DNA of 64,000 nucleotides. Source: Bog-756 sp963806455. Lineage in GTDB: Bacteria > Actinomycetota > Acidimicrobiia > Acidimicrobiales > RAAP-2. Below the pieces are notes generated by a model. The model made no database searches. It saw nothing but the letters and a program-made list of their open reading frames with translations, and was not told where the DNA came from. Shown piece by piece: positions 38,154 through 47,069 of the stretch. Every line of letters begins with the position of its first letter. Within the stretch, counting starts at the first letter, position 1. The stretch spans positions 1-64,000 of the forward strand of contig CAWDXZ010000004.1 in assembly GCA_963806455.1 (NCBI GenBank), written 5' to 3'. The position numbers and the translations under genes are program-made.

Positions 38154-38159
38154 TACCAT
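38154..38159 (+). promoter_or_regulatory. -10 box TACCAT, leaderless start of disA
   Basis: TACCAT ends six bases before GTG 38166, so disA can be transcribed apart from radA. Confidence 0.5.
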
Positions 38160-38165
38160 TCCTCT

Positions 38166-39257
38166 GTGACCACCCGTCAGAGCTCGCCGCTCAGTGACGC
38201 CCTGGCCATGGCCGCTCCCGGTCGGCCCCTCCGTGACGGCCTCGACCGGATCCTCCGGGCCAAGCGCGGGGCCCTGGTGGTGGTGGGCGACGACCCGAGC
38301 GTCCTGTCGATCTGCTCGGGCGGGTTCCTGCTCGACGCCGAGTTCAGCCCGCAACGTCTCTCCGAGCTGGCCAAGATGGACGGCGCCATCATCCTGGCCG
38401 CGGACGCCTCCCGGATCGCCCGGGCCAATGTCCACCTGATGCCCAAGGCCAGCATCCCCACGTCGGAGACGGGCACCCGGCACCGGACCGCCGAGCGGAT
38501 GGCCCGTTCCATCGACGTGCCGGTCCTGTCCGTGTCGGCGGCCATGTCGGTCATCGCCGTGTACCGCAACGACCAGAAGCACACCATCCAGCCCACCGGA
38601 TGGCTGCACGACCGCACCGACCAGGCCCTGGCCACCATGCAACGGTTCCGCAACCGGTTCGATGTGGCGCTCAGCGGGCTGTCCATGCTGGAGGTGGAGG
38701 ACACCGTGTCGGTGGGTGACGTGGTCGGCGTGGTGCAGGCCGCCGAGATGCTCCTCCGTATCGCCGAGGAGGTCGAGGGATACCTGGTCGAGCTGGGCGA
38801 AGACGGCCGTCTGGTCGGGCTGCAATCGGCCGAGCTCATGGACGGCGTCGACACCGCACTCAACCTGGTGGTCCGCGACTACTGCCGCCGTCCGGCCGGC
38901 CGAGCGGCCCACCGCTTCCCCGTCGCCGACCAGGTGGTGGAGGAGCTCGCCCGCCTGACCTCGGACGAGTTGGGTGACGCCGGGCGGGTGGCCCAGATCC
39001 TCGGGTTGCCGGGCTCGTTCCACGACAGCGAGTCGGGCGTGGAGCCCCGGGGGTATCGCCTCCTCTACCGCCTCCCGCGCTTCTCGGACGCCATCATCGA
39101 GCGGATCGTGGACCGCTTCGTCAACCTGCAGCAGATCATGCGAGCCTCCCTGGGGGAGCTCGAGCAGGTGGAGGGCGTGGGCCAGGCCCGCGCTCACTCG
39201 GTCAAGGACGGGTTGGCCCGCCTGGCCGAGGCCGGGATCTTCGAGCGCTACCAATAG
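38166..39257 (+). CDS. disA: DNA-integrity scanning diadenylate cyclase
   Basis: The 363-residue protein makes c-di-AMP from two ATP and pauses at branched DNA. The DAC active site shows KMDGAIILA (D-G-A, about residues 70-78) and SETGTRHRTAERMA (R-H-R, about 101-114). A helical linker and a C-terminal HhH DNA-binding domain (VEGVGQARAHSVKDGLARLA, about 337-356) complete the usual octamer-forming subunit. Neighbours radA and carD match other actinobacteria. Confidence 0.94.
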   Translation: MTTRQSSPLSDALAMAAPGRPLRDGLDRILRAKRGALVVVGDDPSVLSICSGGFLLDAEFSPQRLSELAKMDGAIILAADASRIARANVHLMPKASIPTSETGTRHRTAERMARSIDVPVLSVSAAMSVIAVYRNDQKHTIQPTGWLHDRTDQALATMQRFRNRFDVALSGLSMLEVEDTVSVGDVVGVVQAAEMLLRIAEEVEGYLVELGEDGRLVGLQSAELMDGVDTALNLVVRDYCRRPAGRAAHRFPVADQVVEELARLTSDELGDAGRVAQILGLPGSFHDSESGVEPRGYRLLYRLPRFSDAIIERIVDRFVNLQQIMRASLGELEQVEGVGQARAHSVKDGLARLAEAGIFERYQ

Positions 39258-39382
39258 CACCGGCGAGGGTGCCGCCGATGGACGCCGCGAGGCGGCCGTG
39301 ACCGGCCGCCACCTCCACGAGACGGTCGTCTTGGACCCGACACCCGACGCCGGCCCGGGGACGGCAGGCACCCCCCACCGTG

Positions 39383-39388
39383 TACCAT
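39383..39388 (+). promoter_or_regulatory. -10 box TACCAT upstream of carD
   Basis: TACCAT lies 67 bases before ATG 39456, giving a leader of about 60 bases. This contrasts with the leaderless radA and disA. Confidence 0.4.
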
Positions 39389-39455
39389 TGCGTGCTCCCC
39401 TATGCGGTCCCGACGGAGCCCATCAGCCCGGGACCTGCCTGCTTCACCAGGAGGA

Positions 39456-39935
39456 ATGGTGTTCGACATCGGTGACAAGGTCGTCTATCCGCACCACGGC
39501 GCGGCGGTCGTCGAGCGTCGTGAGACGAAGGAGGCCTTCGGGAAGAAACAGGAGTACCTGGTACTGCGCCTGGCCTACGGCGACCTCACGTTGATGGTGC
39601 CCGCCGACAACACCGACGGTGTCGGCCTGCGGGAGGTGATCAACGACGAGGAGGTCGAAGAGGTCTTCGCCGTGCTGCGCAAGAAGGAAGCCCGGATGCC
39701 GACCAACTGGTCCCGCCGCTACAAGAACCATTCCGAAAAGCTGCGGTCCGGTGACATCTACCAGGTGGCCGAGGTGGTGCGGAACCTCTCCATCCGCGAC
39801 AAGGACAAGGGACTCTCCGCCGGTGAGAAGCGGATGCTCAGCCGGGCCCGCCAGATCCTGGTGTCCGAGCTCACCTTCGCGCTGGGCGTGGACGAGGAGA
39901 CCGCCGAGGTGCGCCTCAACGAGGCGTTGCCCTGA
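39456..39935 (+). CDS. carD: CarD/CdnL-family transcription regulator
   Basis: The 159-residue protein binds the RNA polymerase beta subunit and stabilises open complexes at rRNA and other promoters. The N-terminal Tudor-like domain reads FDIGDKVVYPHHGAAVVE and YGDLTLMVPADNTDGVGLRE; the C-terminal helical DNA-binding domain has WSRRYKNHSEKL and LSAGEKRMLSRARQILVSE. AGGAGGA is nearly touching ATG 39456, so GTG 39459 is an equally good start. ispD begins 14 bases after the stop. Confidence 0.93.
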   Translation: MVFDIGDKVVYPHHGAAVVERRETKEAFGKKQEYLVLRLAYGDLTLMVPADNTDGVGLREVINDEEVEEVFAVLRKKEARMPTNWSRRYKNHSEKLRSGDIYQVAEVVRNLSIRDKDKGLSAGEKRMLSRARQILVSELTFALGVDEETAEVRLNEALP

Positions 39936-39949
39936 GCCGAGCGGGGTCC

Positions 39950-40612
39950 GTGTGGACCGTGGTGGTGGCGGGCGGGTCCGGCCGCCGGTTCGGGGGTCGA
40001 AAGCAATTTCTCCAACTGGCAGGTCGTCCGGTGGTCTCATGGTCGGTGGCATCGGCCCGGGCCGTATCCGACGGTGTCGTGCTGGTGGTCCCCGACGGCT
40101 CCCTCGGTGCCCGGGAGGCGGACGGTGTCCCTCCGGATCCTTCGGCCCGGGTGGACCGGGTGGTCGCCGGCGGCGCGACACGGGCCGACTCGGTCCGGGC
40201 GGGACTGGCCGCCGTGCCCGACGACGCGGCCGTGATCGTCGTCCACGATGCCGCTCGACCGCTGGCGACCCCAGCGGTCTTCGCCGCCGTGGTCGAGGCG
40301 GTGCGCGCCGGAAGGGCGGAAGGAGCGATCCCCGTGCTGCCGGTCACCGACACTCTGAAGCGGACCGCCGGCGGGTTCGTGCGCTCGACCGAGGACCGTG
40401 ACGGACTGGTCCTCGTGCAGACCCCGCAGGCCTTCGCTGCCGCCACGCTGCGGGCCGCCCACGACGGTGCCGCTGACGCCACCGACGACGCCGGGTTGCT
40501 CGAGCGCCTGGGCGCCACCGTCTGCACGGTGGCCGGCGAGCCGTTCAACCTCAAGCTCACCCGGCCCGAGGACCTGCCTGCCGCCGAAGCACTCATGGGG
40601 GCGGCACGGTGA
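39950..40612 (+). CDS. ispD: 2-C-methyl-D-erythritol 4-phosphate cytidylyltransferase
   Basis: The 220-residue MEP-pathway enzyme joins CTP and MEP. TVVVAGGSGRRFGGRKQFLQL (first 20 residues after the start region) is the nucleotide-binding loop with the catalytic Arg and Lys. VIVVHDAARPLATP and the ending FNLKLTRPEDLPAAEAL are typical. GTG 39950 was chosen because the domain starts directly after it. It overlaps ispF by four bases. Confidence 0.93.
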   Translation: MWTVVVAGGSGRRFGGRKQFLQLAGRPVVSWSVASARAVSDGVVLVVPDGSLGAREADGVPPDPSARVDRVVAGGATRADSVRAGLAAVPDDAAVIVVHDAARPLATPAVFAAVVEAVRAGRAEGAIPVLPVTDTLKRTAGGFVRSTEDRDGLVLVQTPQAFAAATLRAAHDGAADATDDAGLLERLGATVCTVAGEPFNLKLTRPEDLPAAEALMGAAR

Positions 40613-41124
40613 CCCCGGGTGTCCCCTCGTTCCGGATCGGCCACGGACTCGACGTCCACCCGTTCTCGGACCAGCCGGGCCGGGCGCTGGTGCTCGGTGG
40701 CGTCACCATCACCGGCAGCGATGTGCGGGGTCTCGACGGCCACAGCGATGCCGACGCGGTGGCCCACGCCGTGGCTGACGCCGTACTCGGCGCCGCCGGC
40801 CTCGGTGACCTGGGCCGGCACGCGCCCGACAGCGACCCGCGGTGGCACAATGCCGACAGCCTGGCCATCCTGGCCCGCATGGTCGAGCTGGCCGCTGGGG
40901 CCGGCTGGGCCCCGGTCAACGTCGACTGCACGGTCGTGGCCGAGCGACCGCGGCTGGCCCCGTACATCGACCTGATGGCGGAGCGGTTGGGTGCCGTGGT
41001 CGGGGCCCCGGCCAATGTGAAGGCCACCCGCGCCGAGGGGCTCGGCGCCCTGGGCCGGGCCGAGGGTATCGCCTGCTGGGCGGCGGTGCTCCTCGGGCCG
41101 TCGCCGGGCGCCCGACCACCGTGA
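40609..41124 (+). CDS. ispF: 2-C-methyl-D-erythritol 2,4-cyclodiphosphate synthase
   Basis: The 171-residue enzyme cyclises CDP-ME-2P. Zinc ligands are in RIGHGLDVHPF (D, H) and the later H of LDGHSDADAVAHAVADA; DLGRHAPDSDPRW and NVKATRAEGLGALGRAEGI follow. It overlaps ispD and rlmB by four bases on each side. In mycobacteria cysS lies between ispF and rlmB; here it is missing. Confidence 0.93.
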   Translation: MTPGVPSFRIGHGLDVHPFSDQPGRALVLGGVTITGSDVRGLDGHSDADAVAHAVADAVLGAAGLGDLGRHAPDSDPRWHNADSLAILARMVELAAGAGWAPVNVDCTVVAERPRLAPYIDLMAERLGAVVGAPANVKATRAEGLGALGRAEGIACWAAVLLGPSPGARPP

Positions 41125-42038
41125 CACCGGAGAGGGGTGGGTCCGGACGGCGCGGCGAGGGACGTCGGCGGGCCGCGAACGACGGTCGAGGTGCGGGCCG
41201 CAGCGGCCGTCCTGCTCCCATCCGGCGGCAGGACGGCCACCCCGGGCGTCCGGGCCACCGGTCGGCCGCCGGCCGAACGGGCCACGGCCTCGGCGGTGAC
41301 CAGGTCGAGGGTCGCCAGGCCGTACGCGAGCTGTTGCGGGCCAACCGCCGGCCGGTCCGCTCGCTGCTCGTGGCGGACGGCCTGGAGCCGTCGGCCATCC
41401 TCGATGACATCGAGTCCCTGGCCTCGAAGCGACGGGTCCGGGTCGAGTACGTGTCGCGCCGTCGACTCGACTCGGTGGCCCGCACCGACGGCTCCCAGGG
41501 AGTGGTGGCGCTGGCCCGCCCGATCGAGGAGACGCCCCTGGCCGGGCTGTGCGTGCCGGCCGGCCAGGACCGGTTGCCCTTCCTGTTGGTGCTCGACGGC
41601 ATCACCGACCCCCACAACGTCGGCGCCCTGCTCAGGAGCGCAGAGTGTGCCGGCGTCACCGGCGTCGTGCTGCCCCGTCATCGTTCGGCACACCTGTCGC
41701 CGACCGTGACCAAGGTGGCCGCCGGGGCCATCGAGTACTTGTCCATCGCCCTCGTGGCCGGCATCCCCGCCGCCCTGAGGCAGCTCTCGGACCGGGGCGT
41801 CTGGACGGTCGGTATGGTCGGGGAGGCCCGGCAGTCGTTCTACGACCTGCCGCTCGGGGACCAGCCGGTGGCGCTGGTCGTGGGGTCCGAGGAGGCCGGG
41901 CTGGCCGCCCTGACCCGCAAGCGCTGCGATGTGCTGGCATCCCTGCCCCAGCACGGCACGGTGTCGTCGCTCAATGTCTCGACGGCCGGGGCCGTCGCCT
42001 GCTTCGAGGTGGCCCGCCGGCGTTCGGCGGACCGGTAG
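41121..42038 (+). CDS. rlmB: 23S rRNA 2'-O-methyltransferase, RlmB/TrmH family
   Basis: The 305-residue SpoU-class protein has an N-terminal L30e-like substrate domain (EGRQAVRELLRANRRPVRSL, about residues 67-86) and the knotted SAM domain: FLLVLDGITDPHNVGALLRS (motif 1), VALVVGSEEAGL (motif 2) and SLNVSTAGAVACFEV (motif 3). The first 60 residues are Arg/Gly-rich low complexity, common in actinobacterial RlmB. Start GTG 41121 overlaps the ispF stop. Confidence 0.88.
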   Translation: MTPERGGSGRRGEGRRRAANDGRGAGRSGRPAPIRRQDGHPGRPGHRSAAGRTGHGLGGDQVEGRQAVRELLRANRRPVRSLLVADGLEPSAILDDIESLASKRRVRVEYVSRRRLDSVARTDGSQGVVALARPIEETPLAGLCVPAGQDRLPFLLVLDGITDPHNVGALLRSAECAGVTGVVLPRHRSAHLSPTVTKVAAGAIEYLSIALVAGIPAALRQLSDRGVWTVGMVGEARQSFYDLPLGDQPVALVVGSEEAGLAALTRKRCDVLASLPQHGTVSSLNVSTAGAVACFEVARRRSADR

Positions 42039-42257
42039 CCCGTCGTCCCAATCGAGGGCGCACGACGCCGCGTCATCGGGTGCCTGCCCGGGAGAGGTGG
42101 GGCGGTGACCCGCCGGGACCGGACACCCCGGACTCGTACCCGCCCAGCTCGGCCGGGTGGGGTAGAACCGGAGGCGCAGTGCAGCCGGGCTGCCCGGCGA
42201 AGCCGATCGACCCGTGATCGGTGGCGACCCGTCCGGGGCCCGATCGAAGGAGCATGG

Positions 42258-43630
42258 ATGAGCGAGCGAGCAGACGTGATCGTGGTGGGCATGGGCCCCG
42301 GGGGCGAGGATGCCGCCGAGCGGCTGGCCGAGGCCGGACTGGACGTCCTGGGCATCGACGCCGAGCTCGTCGGCGGGGAGTGCCCCTACTGGGGATGCGT
42401 CCCCTCGAAGATGATGATCCGCGCCGCCGACCTGCTGGCCGAGGGCCGGCGGGTACCCGGCATGGCCGGCGGGGCCACCGTGCGCCCCGACTGGTCGCCG
42501 GTGGCCCGGCGGATCCGGGAGGAGGCGACCGACTCGTGGGACGACACGGTGGCGGTGAAGCGCTTCGAGGACAAGGGTGGCCGCTTGGTTCGGGGATGGG
42601 GGCGGCTCGAGGGACCGGGCCGGGTGGCGGTCGGCGACCGCGTCTTCGAGGCCGACAGGGCGGTGGTCGTCAATGTGGGAGCCCGGGCGTCGGTCCCTCC
42701 GGTGGACGGCCTGGTCTCCACCCCCTACTGGACCAACCGGGAGGCCATCGAGACCGAGCAGGTCCCCGGTTCGCTGGCTGTCCTCGGCGGTGGGGCCATC
42801 GGGTCCGAGCTGACCCAGGTGTTCCGGAGGTTCGGTTCCTCGGTGACGGTGCTCGAGGCCGGGACGGTCCTGACTCGGCCCCGAGGAGCCCGAGTCGGGG
42901 CAACTGCTCGAGCGAGGTCTTCGCGTCGGAGGGGATCGAGGTGCGGACAGGGGTGTCGGTGAACTCGGTCCACCACGACGGGGCGCACTTCACGCTGGAC
43001 GTGGCCGGCGGCGACCCGGTGACGGCCGAACGCCTCCTGGTGGCCACCGGCCGCCATGCCGACCTGGGCCGCCTCAACGTGTCCTCGGTCGGCCTCGACG
43101 AGTCGGGCCGGTTCCTGCCCGTCGACGACCATCTGCGGGTGGAGGGAGTCGACCGCACCTGGGCCATCGGTGACGCCACGGGCAAGGGGGCGTTCACCCA
43201 CGTCTCCATGTACCAGGCGGACATCGTGGTCAATGACATCCTCGGCCAGCCGGTGGTGCCGGCCGACTACCGGGCCGTCCCGAGGGTCACCTTCACCGAT
43301 CCGGAGATCGGCTCGGTGGGCCTCAACGAGCGTCAGGCGCGCGAGACCGGGCTGGATGTCCGGGTGGGGTCGACCGAGGTCCCGACGTCGACCCGGGGCT
43401 GGATCCACAAGGCGGGCAACCAGGGGTTCATCAAGCTGGTGGAGGACGCCCGGCGCGGCGTGCTGGTCGGGGCGACCTCGGCCGGGCCGTGGGGCGGCGA
43501 GGTACTGGGTCTGCTGACCCTGGCGGTCTACGCCGAGGTGCCGACCACCCGGCTCCGGCACATGATCTACGCCTATCCGACCTTCCACCGGGCCGTCGAG
43601 GCGGCGGTCAAGGACCTGGTCGGCTCCTGA
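42258..43630 (+). pseudogene. Dihydrolipoamide dehydrogenase-like disulfide oxidoreductase, two frameshifts
   Basis: The FAD motif VVGMGPGGEDAAERLA and the redox disulfide GGECPYWGCVPSK (Cys pair near residues 40 and 45) place it among Lpd/MerA-like flavoenzymes. The NAD domain starts SLAVLGGGAIGSELTQVFRR. Near 42879-42882 one extra base, and near 42913 another, move the frame; dropping both gives P-E-E-P-E-S-G-Q-L-L-E then E-V-F-A-S-E-G-I-E-V-R and a normal 456-residue product ending RHMIYAYPTFHRAVEAAV. Both could be sequence errors, so the gene may be intact. ATG 42258 has GAAGGA 6 bases upstream. Substrate unknown; the YWGC form is common in actinobacteria. Confidence 0.8.
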
Positions 43631-43699
43631 GGTCGCGGTGTGGCCCGGGACCCGAGCCGGTCACCCGGGCCGGGGACCGGGCACGACCGGCGACGATCC

Positions 43700-44692
43700 T
43701 CAGGAGGACGGGCGGGCCAGCGTCACCAGGAACTCGTCCCCGTCGGAGCGCCAGGTCGACTCGACCCTGAACCCGCATTCGCCGAGCTCTGCGTCGAGGG
43801 CGTCCGGCGAGAACTTGGTGCTGATCTCCGTGAGCATCTCCTCACCCGGCTGGTAGACCAGATCGAGGTCGAGGTCGGCGACGTGGACCTGTTGACGTTC
43901 CGGGGAGCGGAGCCACATCTCGATCCGCTGGTCCGCTTCGTTCCAGCGGGCGACGTGCTCGAACCGCCCGGGGTCGAAGTCGGCGCCCAGCTCGCGGTTG
44001 AGCACGTGCAGCACGTTGCGATTGAACTCGGCGGTCACGCCCGACTCGTCGTCGTACGCCCTCACCAGGCGGCCCCGGTCCTTGACCAGGTCGGTCCCCA
44101 GCAGCAGACGGTCCTCGATGCCCATGACCTTGCCCAGCTGGATGAAGAACTCTCGGCGCTGGGAAGGGTCGAGATTGCCGACGGTGCCGCCGAGGAAGGC
44201 GAACAGCCGGCGCCCCCCGGCCGGCAGCCGGTCGAGGTGTTGATGGAAGTCGGCGACCACGGCGTTGACCGCCACTCCGGGGTACTCCTCGGAGAGGGCG
44301 GTGGCCGCCTCCCACAGCGTGGTGTCGCTCACGTCGAGCGGTAGGAACCGTTGCAACCGGCCGGTGGACTGCATGGCGTCGAGCAGGAGCCTCGACTTCT
44401 CACAGGTGCCCGCGCCCAGCTCGACCAGGGTGTCGGCGTCGGAGCGCCGGGCGATGTCGGTGGCATGGGCATCGAGGATGGACCGCTCGGCCCGGGTCGG
44501 GTAGTACTCGGGCAACCGGGTGATCTCGTCGAAGAGGCGGCTGCCGCGGTCGTCGTAGAAGTAGACGGGGGGCAGCTGCTTCGGTCGTGCGGTCAGGCCG
44601 GTGGCCACGTCCTGCTCCATGGCCCCGCGCAGGTCGGCGCCCGACAGATGGATGTCGATGGTCGGGGGAATCACGCGGGTCATGGGAATCAT
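43700..44692 (-). CDS. egtD: Histidine N-alpha-trimethyltransferase (ergothioneine)
   Basis: The 330-residue enzyme trimethylates histidine to hercynine with SAM. LPPVYFYDDRGSRLFDEITR (about residues 40-59), LPEYYPTRAE, TLVELGAGTCEKSRLLLDAM (SAM loop), FLGGTVGNLDP and LGTDLVKDRGRLVRAYDD are diagnostic of EgtD. ATG 44692 follows GGAGG by three bases; a second ATG at 44683 is possible. It lies 28 bases after egtB. Confidence 0.93.
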   Translation of the reverse strand: MIPMTRVIPPTIDIHLSGADLRGAMEQDVATGLTARPKQLPPVYFYDDRGSRLFDEITRLPEYYPTRAERSILDAHATDIARRSDADTLVELGAGTCEKSRLLLDAMQSTGRLQRFLPLDVSDTTLWEAATALSEEYPGVAVNAVVADFHQHLDRLPAGGRRLFAFLGGTVGNLDPSQRREFFIQLGKVMGIEDRLLLGTDLVKDRGRLVRAYDDESGVTAEFNRNVLHVLNRELGADFDPGRFEHVARWNEADQRIEMWLRSPERQQVHVADLDLDLVYQPGEEMLTEISTKFSPDALDAELGECGFRVESTWRSDGDEFLVTLARPSS

Positions 44693-44720
44693 CGTCCTCC
44701 GGGGGCGTGATCCACTCGGC

Positions 44721-45983
44721 TCAGGCGGCGTCCCGGGCCATCCGCACGCCGGAGAACGCCCAGCGGGCCGAGGGCGGGAAGAAATTCCGGTAGCTGGCCC
44801 GCACGTGGTCGGGCGGGGTGGCGCACGAGCCGCCGCGCAGGACGTACTGGTTGACCATGAACTTGCCGTTGTACTCGCCGACGGCGCCCGGCACCGGCTC
44901 GAACCCGGGGTACGGGCTGTAGGCGGACGAGGTCCACTGCCAGACGTCGCCGTAGGGGCGGGACTTCGACGACGGGCCGGTCGACGGCGTCGGATGGAGC
45001 TTGGTCTGGTCCAGGAAGTGCCCGTCGACCGGGGCCCGGGCCGCGGCCACCTCCCACTCGGCCTCGGTCGGCAGGCGACACCCGGCCCAGCGGGCGAAGG
45101 CGTCGGCCTCGTAGTAGCTCAGGTGGCAGGCGGGCTGGGCCGGGTTCACCGGGACCGAGCCGGCCAGCGTGAACTCGTGCCAGGCGCCGTCGGTCATCGA
45201 CCAGTAGAGAGGCGCCTCCCAGTCCTGCTCCTGTACCGCCGCCCAACCGTCCGAGAGCCACAGCTCCGGCCGGCGGTAGCCGCCGTCCGCCATGAACTCG
45301 AGCCACTGGCCACAGCTGACCGGCTGGTCGGCGAGGTCGAACGCACCGAGGTAGACCAGGTGGCGGGGCAACTCGTTGTCGAAGCAGAAGCCCGCGCCGC
45401 CGTGGCCGGTCTCGTAGTTCCCCTCGTCGTGGCCAGTCCAGGTGGGCTCACCGGCGTCGCTCGGCGGCGGGAGCCGCACGGCGTCGTAGGCGGGGAACAG
45501 GGGATTGCGTGACAGCACGTGCTTGATGTCCATCAGCAGCAGCTCCTGGTGCTGTTGCTCGTGCTGGATCCCGAGCTCGATCAGCTCGCCGACCGAAGGG
45601 CTGAAGGCATCGTCGAGGAGCACGGTCATGGCCCGGTCCACATGGGCCCGGTAGTCGGCCACCTCGGCCACGCCCGGTCGGGACAGCAGCCCGCGGTGGT
45701 GCCGGGGGTACCGGGCACCGACCCCCTCGTAGTACGAGTTGAAGAGGAAGCCGTAGTCGGGATGGAAACATCGGTACCCCTCGAGCCCGGGCTGGAGCAG
45801 GAAGGTCTCGAAGAACCACGTGGTGTGGGCCCGGTGCCACTTGGTCGGGCTCACGTCGGGCATCGACTGGACGGTCTGGTCCTCGGCCGACAGCGGGGAG
45901 GCCAGCGATTCGGTCAGCGACCGGGTGGCCAGAAATCGATCCGCCAGGGTCAGCTGGTCCTTCGCCATCAGCAGGTCGGTCAT
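44721..45983 (-). CDS. egtB: Ergothioneine sulfoxide synthase
   Basis: The 420-residue non-heme iron enzyme couples hercynine to a thiol donor. The DinB-like N-terminus shows SPTKWHRAHTTWFFETFLL (H53) and ELGIQHEQQHQELLLMDIKH (H141, H145), matching the iron triad. The formylglycine-generating-enzyme-like C-terminal domain shows VSCGQWLEFM, WAGCRLPTEAEWEVAAA, DVWQWTSSAY and VLRGGSCATPPDHVRASYRN. egtA, egtC and egtE are not near, so whether the donor is cysteine or gamma-glutamylcysteine is open. GGAGGAG sits 5-6 bases before the ATG. Confidence 0.93.
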   Translation of the reverse strand: MTDLLMAKDQLTLADRFLATRSLTESLASPLSAEDQTVQSMPDVSPTKWHRAHTTWFFETFLLQPGLEGYRCFHPDYGFLFNSYYEGVGARYPRHHRGLLSRPGVAEVADYRAHVDRAMTVLLDDAFSPSVGELIELGIQHEQQHQELLLMDIKHVLSRNPLFPAYDAVRLPPPSDAGEPTWTGHDEGNYETGHGGAGFCFDNELPRHLVYLGAFDLADQPVSCGQWLEFMADGGYRRPELWLSDGWAAVQEQDWEAPLYWSMTDGAWHEFTLAGSVPVNPAQPACHLSYYEADAFARWAGCRLPTEAEWEVAAARAPVDGHFLDQTKLHPTPSTGPSSKSRPYGDVWQWTSSAYSPYPGFEPVPGAVGEYNGKFMVNQYVLRGGSCATPPDHVRASYRNFFPPSARWAFSGVRMARDAA

Positions 45984-46173
45984 AACCGCTCCTCCCCCTC
46001 CACATGGGGATCGTCGAGACGGCTCACGCCAGGCACAGCCATGCCGTCACCGACAGAACTTACCTGGAAGTCCGCCCGCACGATCGCGGCCGACGGCCCA
46101 GGTCCGAGACGTTCCCGACGGGCGCCCGAGGCGCCGGGGCCACCCTTGCGGGCGCGACGCCCCTGGTCAGGGG

Positions 46174-46246
46174 AGCCGGCGGTGGGAATCGAACCCACGA
46201 CCTGACGATTACAAGTCGTCTGCGCTACCAACTGCGCCACACCGGC
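46174..46246 (-). tRNA. tRNA-Thr (anticodon TGT)
   Basis: The minus strand folds as a full tRNA: acceptor GCCGGTG with CGCCGGC (one G-U pair), anticodon stem GACGA/TCGTC with loop CTTGTAA (anticodon TGT), T-arm GTGGG-TTCGATT-CCCAC and discriminator T. CCA is not encoded, unlike the partial tRNA at base 1. Confidence 0.93.
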
Positions 46247-46277
46247 CCGGTACCGTCACCCACCCGGTGCCACCGCC

Positions 46278-46283
46278 ATTGTA
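46278..46283 (-). promoter_or_regulatory. -10 box TACAAT of tRNA-Thr
   Basis: On the minus strand TACAAT lies 31 bases upstream of the tRNA 5' end, giving a short 5' leader. No clear -35 box. Confidence 0.45.
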
Positions 46284-46392
46284 CGGTCGCCGGGGTCGGG
46301 CGGCGGCCCCCCGGCCGCGCCCGGCACGACCCCGACTCCGCGCCCGGCGAAAGCCTTGCTTCTCCCTTCACCGGTTGGCAGGCTGACGTGCA

Positions 46393-47025
46393 GTGTCCAA
46401 CCCCCCTCAGGCCAACGGGCCGTCGACCGGCCCGGGTGGGCGCGGGTTCCCGATGGTCCGGGCCGGCATCGTGCTGGTGGCGTTCGTGGTGGCCACAGTG
46501 CTGCTCCTCGGCGTCATCCACCCGTCCACGGCCACCACGGCGTCGAATTCACCGCCGAGTGCCGCCACTGGTACCACCACCTCCACCCCCGGTATCACGA
46601 CGACGACACCTACCCACCAGAGCGGCTCCACAACCACGTTGGCCACGAACAAAGTGTCGGTGCTGGTGGCCAACGCCTCAGGTGTGTCCGGGGCGGCGGC
46701 GGCGGTGACGGCCGAGCTCCAGCCGGCCGGTTGGAACCTGGCGACGCCGGTCAACGCCTCGGCCAAGGTGCCGGTCTCGACCATCTACTACCTGGCCGGC
46801 CACCAGCAGGCGGCCATCGAGATCGCCCAGGCCCTCAAAGTGCCGATCGCGCTGGTCCAGCCCTACACCACCGCCGCACCGATCAGCTCGATCGGCGCGG
46901 CCGAGGTCCTCGTGGTGGTCGGTCCCGACCTGGCCACCAAGGCGACGTCGCCGACGGCGACCACGACCGCCACCACGGCCACCACGACGGCCCGGCCGTC
47001 CACCCCGTCGACGACCCATCACTGA
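46393..47025 (+). CDS. Membrane-anchored LytR_C-domain protein
   Basis: The 210-residue protein has one N-terminal membrane helix (GIVLVAFVVATVLLLGVI, about residues 25-42), a Thr/Ser/Pro-rich extracellular linker (about 45-83), and a LytR_C domain (SVLVANASGVSGAAAAVTAE, about 88-107, then NASAKVPVSTIYYLAG). LytR_C domains occur in envelope proteins related to LytR-CpsA-Psr and may bind cell-wall material. A Thr-rich tail ends the protein. GTG 46393 was chosen as the first start before the helix. otsB follows 44 bases later. Confidence 0.75.
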   Translation: MSNPPQANGPSTGPGGRGFPMVRAGIVLVAFVVATVLLLGVIHPSTATTASNSPPSAATGTTTSTPGITTTTPTHQSGSTTTLATNKVSVLVANASGVSGAAAAVTAELQPAGWNLATPVNASAKVPVSTIYYLAGHQQAAIEIAQALKVPIALVQPYTTAAPISSIGAAEVLVVVGPDLATKATSPTATTTATTATTTARPSTPSTTHH

Positions 47026-47069
47026 TCGATTGCGGCCGGCGACCGCGGGCCCGCCGTAGAAGGCCACCG

